From positions 1-25,299 of the IMG/VR virus record IMGVR_UViG_3300007559_000023: a stretch of 25,299 bases of DNA. The stretch is one strand, 5' to 3'. Position 1 is the stretch's first letter; every line of letters starts with the position of its first letter. Shown piece after piece: positions 1 through 7,585 of the stretch. The stretch comes from a virus. The notes beneath the pieces are model-generated. The model was not told the DNA's origin and ran no database searches. It worked only from the letters and a program-made list of their open reading frames with translations. The position numbers and the translations under genes are program-made.

Positions 1-2859
1 GGAGCAACATTTAGTAATGGAATTGATATTGGTATACACCCATTCTACGATGCAATTTACCACCAAGTGGTAAATGGTTATAACCATTATGAAGTACTTT
101 CAGGAAATACATCCTATTATAGTAATGTTTTAAATGGTGGAATTAAAACAAGAGGTAAAATTAAATCAAACGGATTAAGATATTGGACATCTTTCGTTGA
201 TAATTCCAAATTTAACCCAACGGACTTAAGATATACAGTATTACCTTGCGATGGGGATAACAAATACGCCGATTTTAATAATATGGCAGAAATGGTTATT
301 AATACAGATTCATTCGATAGAGGTAATCAAATTTACTATAGTACGATTTGGGAAGATAACTACATCAATGGAGATTATAGTGGAAGTACTTTTTTCAAAT
401 ACAATGAATATAATACAAATACAAATGGAGATTATACCGTTGAAGGTAATACAAAAAAAGTTATTGATTTAATTGGAACATTTAGTCCGGCAATTTTAGA
501 TCAATTTGAAGATATATTTTTACAATTTGCAACTGAAAAATTAAATGAAGAAACCCCTTATAAGAAATTCTCCAAAGTAAAATATGATAATTTTCAAGAT
601 TTACTAAAAGGACTTCTTTCGGTTAAGAAAGAAACAACCGATGAAGGTAAAACATTTGAAGAACTTGTAAGTCTTATAAAAGACAGACAGTCTGAAAACA
701 AAATTAAGTTAACAGATGAAATTATAGATTATAGTAATTTATTGGAAATTAAATTAGGAAACCCAAAAGAACTTGACCCTTATATAATTGAAGGATTTGT
801 TGGCATTTCAGGCAACTCTTTAAAGTATGATCCATATAATTCATCACAATCTGTAAATTTAAAATACATTGAACTTTACGTTGGAGAGGATATTAGTGGA
901 CATTATTTAGATTTCTTTGTAAAAAATAATATTGAACTATCAGAAGAGAATGTTCTTAAGTTTAGACCGTTAATATTAATTTATGCGGGATATAGAGAGT
1001 CGGGTGGACCTGATGTTAAAAAGACATTCCAAGATTATGTCGGTAATACTATATTAAATGGTTTACCTTTTACGTTTGTGTTTACAAATGGGGTACCATT
1101 TGCTGTTCCGGCAACACCAGGAGCGAATCCAAGATATCAATTATTCCTTAGTTTATTGATTAGTAAGCTTGGAAAAATAACAAATAAAGAACAAGCTCAA
1201 TCTATAGATTTTGTTGATGGGTATAACAATAGAAACCTAAAAGTAGAAATATACAATTTCTTTAAATCGTTTAACGATAAATGGTCATCTGGTAATTCAA
1301 TAGGTCAAAGATTGTTAATGGAGGAATTTTTATTTTTAGATAAGGCGAATAAAGATATTGGGGATAAGGCTTATCTTAATTTAGATAGGTTTGTTTCAAT
1401 CATAAACCCAAAAAACGATAAAGCAAGTTTATATAGTGCAATTTCAATGTTAATACAAGGAAGTGGATTTGATATGAGAACCCTACCCGCTTATGTTAAC
1501 TTTTATGGTAATGGATTAACAACAAGAAGTAAAATCACTCCATCACATACAGTTGCAAATAATTTGTTTGGAACATTTTTAGAAGTCGATTACCAAGAAT
1601 CATCACCTAAAACTGTTATTCAATTTGCGGGACCAACATCTAAACGTCCTTCAGATATGAATAAAAACTATAGATTTAGTGATGATAGTTTTAATATATC
1701 GGACGTTAATAACAACCCATTAATCGTAACGTTACCTAAAATTTTTGATACTGAGAATTTATCTAAATCAAATAAGGTAGTTGCGTTCGAAGTTAGTTTT
1801 GGTGACCAAAACCAAAGTATGTTCAAAGGAGTTACTTTAGATCAATCAACAATTAAAAACACATCAGAATCTTTTGTTGTGTTAGAAAACTTAGCGAGAT
1901 CAGAATCTGGAGCGGGAACATATAATGTTGACATTGGATTATTTGATTACTATAGACAAGCGTCATATCAATGTGAAGTTACGTGTATGGGTAATGTTAT
2001 GATACAACCAACAATGTTCTTCTATTTGAAAAACATCCCTATGTTCCGTGGTTCATATTGGATTACTGAAGTTAGTCATAGTATTAGAAATAATTCAATT
2101 ACGACAACATTTAAAGGAAGTAGAATACCACAAGCTAGTCTACCAGATCCAGAAGATTCGTTTGTATCAAGTTATAAAGCGTTGTTTGATAAATTACTTT
2201 CAAAAGCTAAAACCCAAACAGAAGCAATTTCATCTGGAAAAGTAAGTACAGAACAACCATTATCAATTCCTGGTAAAGGCGACTTTACTATTGATAAGGG
2301 TACGGTTAAAATATCAGGAGAGGAACAGATAAATGAAGTTGGTATCACATCATTCGGTATTCCATATAATGGATTCAATAATGAGAAATATATTCAAAAA
2401 GTTAAATACAAAGGTGGAGATTGGTTTAGAGCTGTCGTAGCAAGAATGGGATCGGAAGCATACCCAATAGCAGACGACACTCATATGGCCATTGTTAGTA
2501 GATTTAAAAATCAAGTTGTTACCGATAAAGACGGTAATGGTGGATTATCTTGGGGAGAACTTAAGAATTATTCAAAAACACAAAATTTTTATTCGACCAA
2601 ATTTATATTACAAAGTAACATCACTCCTGACCATATTGGGACAGGAATTACCACATTCTTAAATCCAGACGATGGTACCGAAAAGACAATAACCCCATCA
2701 TATTCTTTAAATAGAACACTATCAGGGTCACCATTCAAAGCCGAAGGACCAGTTAATATCGGACCAAGTGTAAATGGATATGGTATAGCGTTATCGGATT
2801 CACTTATGAAATTATTAAATACCCACGAAGGACGGGTTATCTATTTTATGATTAAATAA
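1..2859 (+). CDS. Putative baseplate hub/tail protein with possible C-terminal cell-wall hydrolase domain (5' partial)
   Basis: The reading frame is open from base 1, so the gene begins upstream of the window; the GTG at 67 is only an internal codon. 952 codons are visible, ending in TAA. Most of the protein is unrecognisable beta-rich sequence. Around window residues 660-705 a stretch (CMGNVMIQPTMFFYL, then FRGSYWITEVSHSIRNN and TTTFKGSR) resembles the end of gpD/late-control-type baseplate hub proteins, where a glycine-containing strand, 'G-Y-I-T-x-V-x-H' and a final 'T-x-F-x-x-R' are typical. Near the C-terminus (nt 2431-2520) the spacing E-A-x9-A-I-x5-N-x-V matches the core of SleB-like cell-wall hydrolases, with E encoded at 2455. 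An EF-hand-like loop, DKDGNGGLSWGE, follows at 2524-2559. Hub identity and hydrolase role are inferred from motifs. The gene sits upstream of small virion-like genes, which fits a structural role. Confidence 0.5.
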   Translation, partial: GATFSNGIDIGIHPFYDAIYHQVVNGYNHYEVLSGNTSYYSNVLNGGIKTRGKIKSNGLRYWTSFVDNSKFNPTDLRYTVLPCDGDNKYADFNNMAEMVINTDSFDRGNQIYYSTIWEDNYINGDYSGSTFFKYNEYNTNTNGDYTVEGNTKKVIDLIGTFSPAILDQFEDIFLQFATEKLNEETPYKKFSKVKYDNFQDLLKGLLSVKKETTDEGKTFEELVSLIKDRQSENKIKLTDEIIDYSNLLEIKLGNPKELDPYIIEGFVGISGNSLKYDPYNSSQSVNLKYIELYVGEDISGHYLDFFVKNNIELSEENVLKFRPLILIYAGYRESGGPDVKKTFQDYVGNTILNGLPFTFVFTNGVPFAVPATPGANPRYQLFLSLLISKLGKITNKEQAQSIDFVDGYNNRNLKVEIYNFFKSFNDKWSSGNSIGQRLLMEEFLFLDKANKDIGDKAYLNLDRFVSIINPKNDKASLYSAISMLIQGSGFDMRTLPAYVNFYGNGLTTRSKITPSHTVANNLFGTFLEVDYQESSPKTVIQFAGPTSKRPSDMNKNYRFSDDSFNISDVNNNPLIVTLPKIFDTENLSKSNKVVAFEVSFGDQNQSMFKGVTLDQSTIKNTSESFVVLENLARSESGAGTYNVDIGLFDYYRQASYQCEVTCMGNVMIQPTMFFYLKNIPMFRGSYWITEVSHSIRNNSITTTFKGSRIPQASLPDPEDSFVSSYKALFDKLLSKAKTQTEAISSGKVSTEQPLSIPGKGDFTIDKGTVKISGEEQINEVGITSFGIPYNGFNNEKYIQKVKYKGGDWFRAVVARMGSEAYPIADDTHMAIVSRFKNQVVTDKDGNGGLSWGELKNYSKTQNFYSTKFILQSNITPDHIGTGITTFLNPDDGTEKTITPSYSLNRTLSGSPFKAEGPVNIGPSVNGYGIALSDSLMKLLNTHEGRVIYFMIK
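2524..2559 (+). other. EF-hand-like Ca2+-binding loop within the hub-like CDS
   Basis: The codons encode DKDGNGGLSWGE. This matches the canonical 12-residue EF-hand loop: acidic or oxygen ligands at positions 1, 3, 5 and 9, G at 6, a hydrophobic residue at 8 and E at 12. The flanking residues could form helices. Only one copy is seen, whereas EF-hands usually pair, so it may be a solitary calcium loop or a coincidence. Confidence 0.4.
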
Positions 2860-2879
2860 GAATATTAAGAATTATGGGA

Positions 2880-2886
2880 TATTTAT
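2880..2886 (+). promoter_or_regulatory. TATTTAT element, candidate late promoter -10-like box
   Basis: TATTTAT directly abuts the ATG at 2887. The same heptamer precedes three other structural genes (12545, 14884, 22224) and is absent just upstream of the replication genes. If it is a -10 element, transcription would start inside the annotated start region, and translation would begin at the ATG at 2905 or 2920. Evidence is positional recurrence only. Confidence 0.25.
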
Positions 2887-3108
2887 ATGTATATCTTAAA
2901 AATTATGGAAAATAATAAAATGAACGACAGTATTAATCAATTCTTAAAACCAAAACAAGTTAGAAATGTTTCTAATGACGGTATGGAAAGAGAAGAATGT
3001 GATATGTTAACAGGAGAATGTTATACTATCAGAGAAAAAGACGGTATAGTTGAAAGAATAAATAAAAAATATATTACCAACGACGGTAGACAATTATTAC
3101 AAGATTAA
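2887..3108 (+). CDS. Small phage protein of unknown function
   Basis: 73 codons from the ATG at 2887. In-frame alternative starts at 2905 (MENNK) and 2920 (MNDS) would give 67 or 62 residues; 2905 is attractive because its context (AAAAATTATGG) resembles other starts here. The protein is polar, with no membrane segment or signal peptide. The C-terminal half (CDMLTGECYTIREKDG, then VERINKKYITNDGRQLLQD) looks like a compact, well-conserved small fold with two cysteines about seven residues apart. I do not recognise the family. It lies between the hub-like gene and a proline-rich coiled-coil gene, four bases before the latter, so it is probably co-transcribed with virion genes. Confidence 0.7.
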   Translation: MYILKIMENNKMNDSINQFLKPKQVRNVSNDGMEREECDMLTGECYTIREKDGIVERINKKYITNDGRQLLQD

Positions 3109-3112
3109 AACT

Positions 3113-3745
3113 ATGTTAGAGAAAAAATTACACGACGAGTTGAAGCGTTACAAACAAATCAACAAATATGGTTCTAAGATGATTATGGAACAAGAAGTTC
3201 CAGAACCACCAATGGACCCAGCAGCACCAGTTGACCCAGCGGCTCCGGTAGATCCGGCAGCGCCAGTTGACCCAGCGGCGGCACCAATGGACGCACCAGA
3301 AGAAACCCCAATGGACGGAGGTACTGAAGAAATTGATATTACTGATTTAGTTAATATGACTAAAAGTATCAAAAACAACATCGACGACAATAAAGCGGAT
3401 CACGTATCTGTTTTAAACAAAATGGATGATGTATTCAGTAAATTAACAGACCTCGAGGCTAAATTAGGTGAAATGGACCAAGTGGTTGCTAAAATTGACC
3501 AATTGGGTGCTCAAGTACAACAAATGAAACCAGAAACACCTCAAGAAAAACTTGAAATGCGTTCTTTGGATTCATATCCATTTAATCAAAGACCGAACGA
3601 GTTCTTTAGCCAAAAACAAGGTGAAATGAGAGCTTCTGGTAAGAATGAGTATGTTTTAACTAAACAAGATGTTCAAGACTACTCACCAGATACTATAAAA
3701 ACGTCCTTTAACTCAGACCAAGAAGAAAATGAATTTAAGTTCTAA
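3113..3745 (+). CDS. Proline-rich, coiled-coil acidic protein, probably virion-associated
   Basis: 210 codons. Residues 1-30 are basic and helical. Residues 36-60 are a low-complexity linker of tandem PAAPVD hexapeptides ending in PAAAPMD. Residues 70-145 are rich in heptad-like hydrophobics (DLVNMTKSIKNNI, LNKMDDVFSKLTDLEAKLGEMDQVVAKI in part), so a coiled coil is likely. The C-terminal 65 residues are polar and end in ENEFKF. There is no enzyme motif. Architecture (helix, flexible Pro/Ala spacer, coiled coil) suggests a structural, scaffold or assembly protein, but this is inference. The start follows the upstream stop by four bases, and the last 17 bases overlap the next gene in another frame, indicating a tight operon. 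Confidence 0.75.
   Translation: MLEKKLHDELKRYKQINKYGSKMIMEQEVPEPPMDPAAPVDPAAPVDPAAPVDPAAAPMDAPEETPMDGGTEEIDITDLVNMTKSIKNNIDDNKADHVSVLNKMDDVFSKLTDLEAKLGEMDQVVAKIDQLGAQVQQMKPETPQEKLEMRSLDSYPFNQRPNEFFSQKQGEMRASGKNEYVLTKQDVQDYSPDTIKTSFNSDQEENEFKF
3218..3292 (+). repeat. In-gene tandem hexapeptide repeat (PAAPVD)n
   Basis: Three 18-bp units encoding PAAPVD are followed by a variant PAAAPMD. The units differ at synonymous positions (CCA/CCG, GCA/GCG/GCT, GTT/GTA, GAC/GAT), so the peptide is conserved more than the DNA. The tract is markedly GC-richer than its surroundings. Confidence 0.85.
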
Positions 3746-4100
3746 TGTAAACTTTTTATTAGGTTTACAAATACAAATGAAGATTAACCATTGGCAAACT
3801 AAAGGGTTTGCTAGACACAACGCATTTGGTGGATTTTACGATTCATTAAGTGCATTAATCGACACATTTGTCGAGTCTGCAATGGGAAAATACGGTAGAT
3901 TTACTTTAGACGAAGAGACTAAAACAATTCAATTGAGTAATCTTTCAGAATTAGATATGAAAGGTTTAGTTAGTACCGTTAGAGAATCTTTAGTTCAAAT
4001 GTCAGAACAATTGGAACCATCAGATACTGATTTATTAAACATCCGTGATGAAATATTAGGAGAATTAAATAAATTATCGTATCTTTTAACATTGGAGTAA
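3729..4100 (+). CDS. Dps/ferritin-like small protein (DUF5856-type)
   Basis: 123 codons, starting inside the end of the upstream gene. The N-terminal half reads like helices A and B of Dps: H21-W22, K25-G26, H30, then I44-D45 and E49. In E. coli Dps the ferroxidase ligands are H51, H63, D78 and E82. The H-x14-D-x3-E spacing is identical here (H30, D45, E49), while the first two histidines are three residues closer. The C-terminus (DLLNIRDEILGELNKLSYLLTLE in two parts) resembles the last Dps helix. At 123 residues it is shorter than Dps (about 165). From memory it matches a viral family catalogued as DUF5856. Possible roles are iron/peroxide handling or DNA protection, or a ferritin-like fold reused structurally; function is inference. 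A strong terminator follows. Confidence 0.75.
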   Translation: MNLSSNVNFLLGLQIQMKINHWQTKGFARHNAFGGFYDSLSALIDTFVESAMGKYGRFTLDEETKTIQLSNLSELDMKGLVSTVRESLVQMSEQLEPSDTDLLNIRDEILGELNKLSYLLTLE

Positions 4101-4133
4101 AAAACCAAAAAACTTTTTTTAAAAAACTTTAAG

Positions 4134-4159
4134 CCGGATTTCGTAATCCGGTTTTTTTT
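4134..4159 (+). terminator. Intrinsic terminator after the Dps-like gene
   Basis: A perfect 7-bp stem, CCGGATT (4134-4140) with AATCCGG (4145-4151), has loop TCGT and is followed by eight T residues (4152-4159). It separates the upstream virion genes from the replication cassette. The preceding bases (4107-4130) contain two A6CTTT-type direct repeats of unknown meaning. Confidence 0.9.
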
Positions 4160-4203
4160 GTCTATATTTTATCTATAACAGTTTATAACTTAAATTAACA
4201 ATT
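4160..4203 (+). promoter_or_regulatory. Probable promoter region of the replication cassette
   Basis: This AT-rich gap lies between a terminator and the first replication gene, so a promoter is expected here. A TTTG at 4157-4160 and TATAAC-like boxes at 4174-4179 and 4185-4189 can be seen. None gives a clean match to the Bacteroidetes TTTG/TAnnTTTG consensus. The TATTTAT element found before tail genes is absent. The start context is TTAACAATTATG. Confidence 0.35.
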
Positions 4204-5046
4204 ATGTCAACATTTGATGCAGTACTAGCACAGTACGAGAAAAACAAGAACGCCACAAGTGGCAACGCAAACAGAGTATCCCAAGAGGATAGGATGAAGA
4301 AGTACTTCGTAACGATACTTCCTAAAGGTTCAAAAGGTGAAGAGAGAAGAATTCGTATTCTTCCCACACCAGACGGTTCATCTCCATTTAAAGAGGTGTA
4401 CTTCCACGAAGTTCAGGTGGATGGAAAATGGGTTAAATTATACGACCCAAAACAAGAAGGTAAACGTTCCCCATTAAATGAGGTTCACGAAGGATTAATG
4501 ATGACAGGTGTTGAGTCAGACAGAGAATTGGCTCGTCAGTACCGTTCACGTAAATTCTACATCGTAAAAGTTATCGATCGCGACCAAGAACAAGATGGTC
4601 CAAAATTTTGGAGATTTAAACACAACGCCAAGGGAGATGGTATTTTAGACAAAATCTTCCCAATCTTTAAAAACAAAGGTGACGTTACCGACACTCAAAA
4701 AGGACGTGATTTAATCATTTCTTTGACCTTAACTAAGGCGGGTACCGGTAAAGAGTACACTTCAATTAATTCAGTTATTCCTGAAGATGCGGGTCCATTA
4801 CACACAGATGATAATGTGGCAAAAACTTGGTTAGAAGACGAATTGACTTGGTCAGACGTTTATTCTAAGAAAAGTGAAGACTACTTAGAAATGGTGGCTA
4901 AAGGTGAAATTCCACGTTGGGATAACGAAACAAAAAAATGGGTTTCAAACTCTTCAAATGAAGAAACTATCGGAACACAAAAACCAGTAACTCCAGTGGT
5001 AGACCCACAGGATGATGCTGAGGTAGACGAAGATTTACCGTTCTAA
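4204..5046 (+). CDS. 32: gp32-like single-stranded DNA-binding protein with bacterial-type C-terminal tip
   Basis: 280 residues (T4 gp32 has 301). It would coat ssDNA during phage replication and recombination. The N-terminus is basic and helical; the core carries family-typical segments such as RRIRILPTPDG, WVKLYDPKQEGKRSPL and YIVKVIDRD. T4 gp32 binds zinc through one His and three Cys, but this protein has no cysteine at all, so it must fold without that site. After a low-complexity linker (about residues 245-268) the tail is acidic and ends DDAEVDEDLPF. That ending is like the DDDIPF/DDLPF tip of cellular SSBs that binds partner proteins, and unlike T4 gp32. First gene of the replication cassette, followed by a hairpin and uvsX. 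Confidence 0.9.
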   Translation: MSTFDAVLAQYEKNKNATSGNANRVSQEDRMKKYFVTILPKGSKGEERRIRILPTPDGSSPFKEVYFHEVQVDGKWVKLYDPKQEGKRSPLNEVHEGLMMTGVESDRELARQYRSRKFYIVKVIDRDQEQDGPKFWRFKHNAKGDGILDKIFPIFKNKGDVTDTQKGRDLIISLTLTKAGTGKEYTSINSVIPEDAGPLHTDDNVAKTWLEDELTWSDVYSKKSEDYLEMVAKGEIPRWDNETKKWVSNSSNEETIGTQKPVTPVVDPQDDAEVDEDLPF

Positions 5047-5055
5047 TTTATTCAC

Positions 5056-5081
5056 GGGGTGGTGAAATATCCACCCCATAT
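5056..5081 (+). terminator. Hairpin between the SSB and uvsX genes (possible attenuator)
   Basis: GGGGTGG (5056-5062) pairs perfectly with CCACCCC (5071-5077) across an 8-nt loop. The strong GC stem is followed only by ATATTTT. It could be a partial terminator that lowers uvsX relative to SSB expression, or a 3'-end stabiliser of the SSB message. The short, interrupted T run makes full termination doubtful. Confidence 0.5.
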
Positions 5082-5098
5082 TTTAAAAAAACAACAAT

Positions 5099-6091
5099 AT
5101 GGCAGGTATTAAAAAAAACGACTTCTCTTCTATGAAGAAGAAATTCTCTAAAGAGGCGGAGTACAAACCAGATCGTTTCTTAGATTTGGGAGACGCGTTT
5201 TTAGATGCAACAGGAATACCAGGTCCAGCAATTGGACACATTAATATGTTCTTAGGACATAGTGATACTGGTAAAACCACAGCACTTGTGAAAGCGGCAG
5301 TCGATGCACAAAAGAAAGGAATTCTACCTGTGTTCATTATTACAGAACAAAAATGGAATTGGGATCACGCGGTATTAATGGGATTCAATAAAGAAGATGA
5401 TTTCTATCTCTTCAATAGTGACTTCGATTATATCGAACAGATTACCGATTTTATTAATGAAGTATTAGTGGCACAAGAAAAAGGTGAAATTCCTCACGAT
5501 ATTTTATTCTTATGGGATTCAGTTGGTTCTGTTCCTTGTAAGATGACATTTGAAGGTAAAGGAGGTAAACAACACAATGCTTCGGTTCTTGCTGACAAAA
5601 TAGGTATGGGTATTAACCAACGTATCTCAGGTTCAAGAAGAACAGATAAACCACATACAAACACTCTTATCATTGTTAACCAACCTTGGGTTGAATTACC
5701 CGACAATCCTTTCGGACAACCAAAGATTAAAGCAAAAGGTGGAGAAGCCATTTGGTTAAACTCAACTTTAGTATTCTTATTTGGTAACCAAAAAGGAGCA
5801 GGAACAACAAAAATCAAAATCACAAGAAATAAACGTGATGTAAACTTCGCAAGTAGAACTAAAATTTCTATTATGAAGAACCACGTTAATGGTATTGGAT
5901 TTGCAGATGGGAAGATAATGGTAACTCCTCACGGATTTATGAAGGCAAAAGAATCCGCCGAAGAAAAAATATCAATCCAAGAATACGCAAAAGAAAATTT
6001 AGACTATATCAGTAAATTATTCGGAGAGAAGGTTACTGATGTTAGTGAACTAGGATTCAAAGCAGAAATCTCGTCAGATGATGACGAATAA
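5099..6091 (+). CDS. uvsX: UvsX/RecA-like recombinase
   Basis: 330 residues (T4 UvsX 391). RecA-fold ATPase that would form filaments on ssDNA and drive strand invasion for recombination-dependent replication and repair. Walker A is GHSDTGKTT at residues 53-61. The catalytic glutamate region is ITEQKWNWDH (81-90). Walker B is DILFLWDS (134-141). Later signatures typical of phage RecA-like proteins include IIVNQPW, a GGEAIWLNS stretch matching the DNA-binding loop 2 region, and KITRNKRDVNF. The acidic C-terminus (SSDDDE) resembles RecA tails that modulate DNA binding. It lies directly after SSB, its expected functional partner, and before the 5' nuclease. Start context ACAACAATATG matches other replication genes. 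Confidence 0.92.
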   Translation: MAGIKKNDFSSMKKKFSKEAEYKPDRFLDLGDAFLDATGIPGPAIGHINMFLGHSDTGKTTALVKAAVDAQKKGILPVFIITEQKWNWDHAVLMGFNKEDDFYLFNSDFDYIEQITDFINEVLVAQEKGEIPHDILFLWDSVGSVPCKMTFEGKGGKQHNASVLADKIGMGINQRISGSRRTDKPHTNTLIIVNQPWVELPDNPFGQPKIKAKGGEAIWLNSTLVFLFGNQKGAGTTKIKITRNKRDVNFASRTKISIMKNHVNGIGFADGKIMVTPHGFMKAKESAEEKISIQEYAKENLDYISKLFGEKVTDVSELGFKAEISSDDDE

Positions 6092-6101
6092 ATTATACTA
6101 A

Positions 6102-7124
6102 ATGTCGGTTTTACTCGTTGATGGAGACAATTTACTTACGATTGGTTTTTATGGTCTCAAGAACCATTTCTACAAAGGAAAACATATTGGAGCAATATAC
6201 CATTTTGTTAATACTCTTAGGAGATCATTTGAGACGTATCATTTAGACAAAATTGTAGTATTTTGGGATGGTGAAAATGGTTCAGACTCAAGACGAAAAT
6301 TTTACTCTCAATACAAAGAGAATAGAAAATCTCGATTAAGAAGTGATGAAGAAATTAATTCATATCAATATCAAAAGCAACGAGTAAAACAGTATTTAGA
6401 AGAAATCTTTGTTAGACAAGGTGAATTTAAATTTTGTGAGGCGGACGATTGTATTGCATTCTACACTCAAAATTCACCAACTGAAAAAAAGACAATTTAT
6501 TCTGGAGACGGAGATTTAACACAACTAGTTTCTGAACAAACCCAAATTTACAACCCCTCACATCAAAAAGTATACAAGAAAAACGACACCATAGTTTACA
6601 ATCACGAAGAAATTCTAATTGAAAACGTAACATTGGTTAAGATGTTATGTGGTGACCCTTCAGATAATATTGCAGGAATTAAGAATATGGGAATCAAAAG
6701 ACTTATTACCCTTTTTCCTGAAATTAAAAATCTACCCCTTACTATTGAAGATATTAGAGATAAAACTAATGTTTTATTTGAAGAAGATAAAGATAATTGG
6801 TTAATCAAAAATCTTCTAACTGGAGTTACAAAACACGGGGTTTTCGGTGAGGAGTTTTATGAGGTAAACAAAAAGATAGTTAGTTTGGATGAACCGTTTT
6901 TAACTGACGAGGCAAGGGAGACGATTATCGCATTAGTAAACGAAAATTTAGACCCAGAAGGTAGGTCTTATAAAAATACTATGAAAATGATGATGGAAGA
7001 TGGACTGTTCCAATTGTTACCGAAATCGGATGACGCTTGGATAAAATTTTTCAACCCATTTCTTAGATTAACAAGAAAAGAAAAAAATAAAAGGACGATT
7101 AAAATTAAAAACAATTATGAGTAA
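6102..7124 (+). CDS. rnh: T4 RNase H/FEN-like 5'-3' exonuclease
   Basis: 340 residues (T4 RNase H 305). PIN/FEN-family nuclease that removes RNA primers and flap DNA at lagging-strand ends. Metal-binding acidic motifs are all visible: DGDN at residues 7-10, FWDG near 54-57, CEADD at 112-116, SGDGDLTQL from 134, and GDPSDN at 184-189. The last is followed by AGIKNMGIKR, the helix-three-turn-helix DNA-binding element. A basic loop (RRKFYSQYKENRKSR) after the second motif fits the helical arch. The C-terminal tail is basic and may be a partner-binding segment. It starts ten bases after uvsX and overlaps the next start by eight bases (ATGAGTAA). Confidence 0.9.
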   Translation: MSVLLVDGDNLLTIGFYGLKNHFYKGKHIGAIYHFVNTLRRSFETYHLDKIVVFWDGENGSDSRRKFYSQYKENRKSRLRSDEEINSYQYQKQRVKQYLEEIFVRQGEFKFCEADDCIAFYTQNSPTEKKTIYSGDGDLTQLVSEQTQIYNPSHQKVYKKNDTIVYNHEEILIENVTLVKMLCGDPSDNIAGIKNMGIKRLITLFPEIKNLPLTIEDIRDKTNVLFEEDKDNWLIKNLLTGVTKHGVFGEEFYEVNKKIVSLDEPFLTDEARETIIALVNENLDPEGRSYKNTMKMMMEDGLFQLLPKSDDAWIKFFNPFLRLTRKEKNKRTIKIKNNYE

Positions 7125-7566
7125 CTATCAACAAGAAATCACAAAATTTGAGTTTTTGCTTAGTTTAGGTGGAAACATCGTATGTCAAAGATTCTTCAAC
7201 GTAAAAGACCACGTTGAGCAAGCACGTAGATCGATGGATCTTCACTATTATGTAAAAAATATTTGTGAAGAAATAAGTGAAGATTTGAAAATGAAAACTT
7301 CGGATTATCTATGCGAAAATCAAAACTATTTTCTCAATTCCGAGTTTGTGGAAGATGAGAATGAGAAAGAAAAAGAACACTTTTTATTGGAAATTAAACT
7401 CGGAGACGACGTATTTATTTCTAGAATATTCCCCGCGTATTTCTTCCATCCAAAGGTTAGATACACGGTTGATATTCGACCAAAACTAAAGAGAATTTTG
7501 TCAGATTTAACTGACATCTTGTCTTCAGAAGAATTGGAAACCGTATATTTGCAATATCAACTTTAA
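7117..7566 (+). CDS. Unknown protein in the replication cassette
   Basis: 149 residues, starting inside the end of the nuclease gene with the context AAAACAATTATG shared by its neighbours. No motif I recognise. The N-terminal 70 residues look helical and include several aromatics; a highly acidic stretch (EDENEKEKEH) lies near residue 85, followed by beta-like sequence (FLLEIKLGDDVFISRIFPAYFF) and a helical C-terminus. In T4, small replication accessory genes (59, the helicase loader, and 33, the late-transcription coactivator) lie near rnh and 32. Position between the nuclease and the helicase therefore makes a loader or accessory role conceivable, but no sequence signature supports it. Confidence 0.7.
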   Translation: MSNYQQEITKFEFLLSLGGNIVCQRFFNVKDHVEQARRSMDLHYYVKNICEEISEDLKMKTSDYLCENQNYFLNSEFVEDENEKEKEHFLLEIKLGDDVFISRIFPAYFFHPKVRYTVDIRPKLKRILSDLTDILSSEELETVYLQYQL

Positions 7567-7585
7567 TAAACATACATAACAAATT

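Noticed and set aside
2820-2859. Possible frameshift or truncation at the end of the hub-like gene
   Set aside because: The C-terminus ends abruptly in a hydrophobic stretch, but other frames after it close quickly and show no continuation of a domain, so there is no evidence for a broken gene.
3148-3390. Antisense 80-codon ORF rich in GAAGST repeats
   Set aside because: It is the mirror of the PAAPVD repeat on the other strand, with no start context or independent support.
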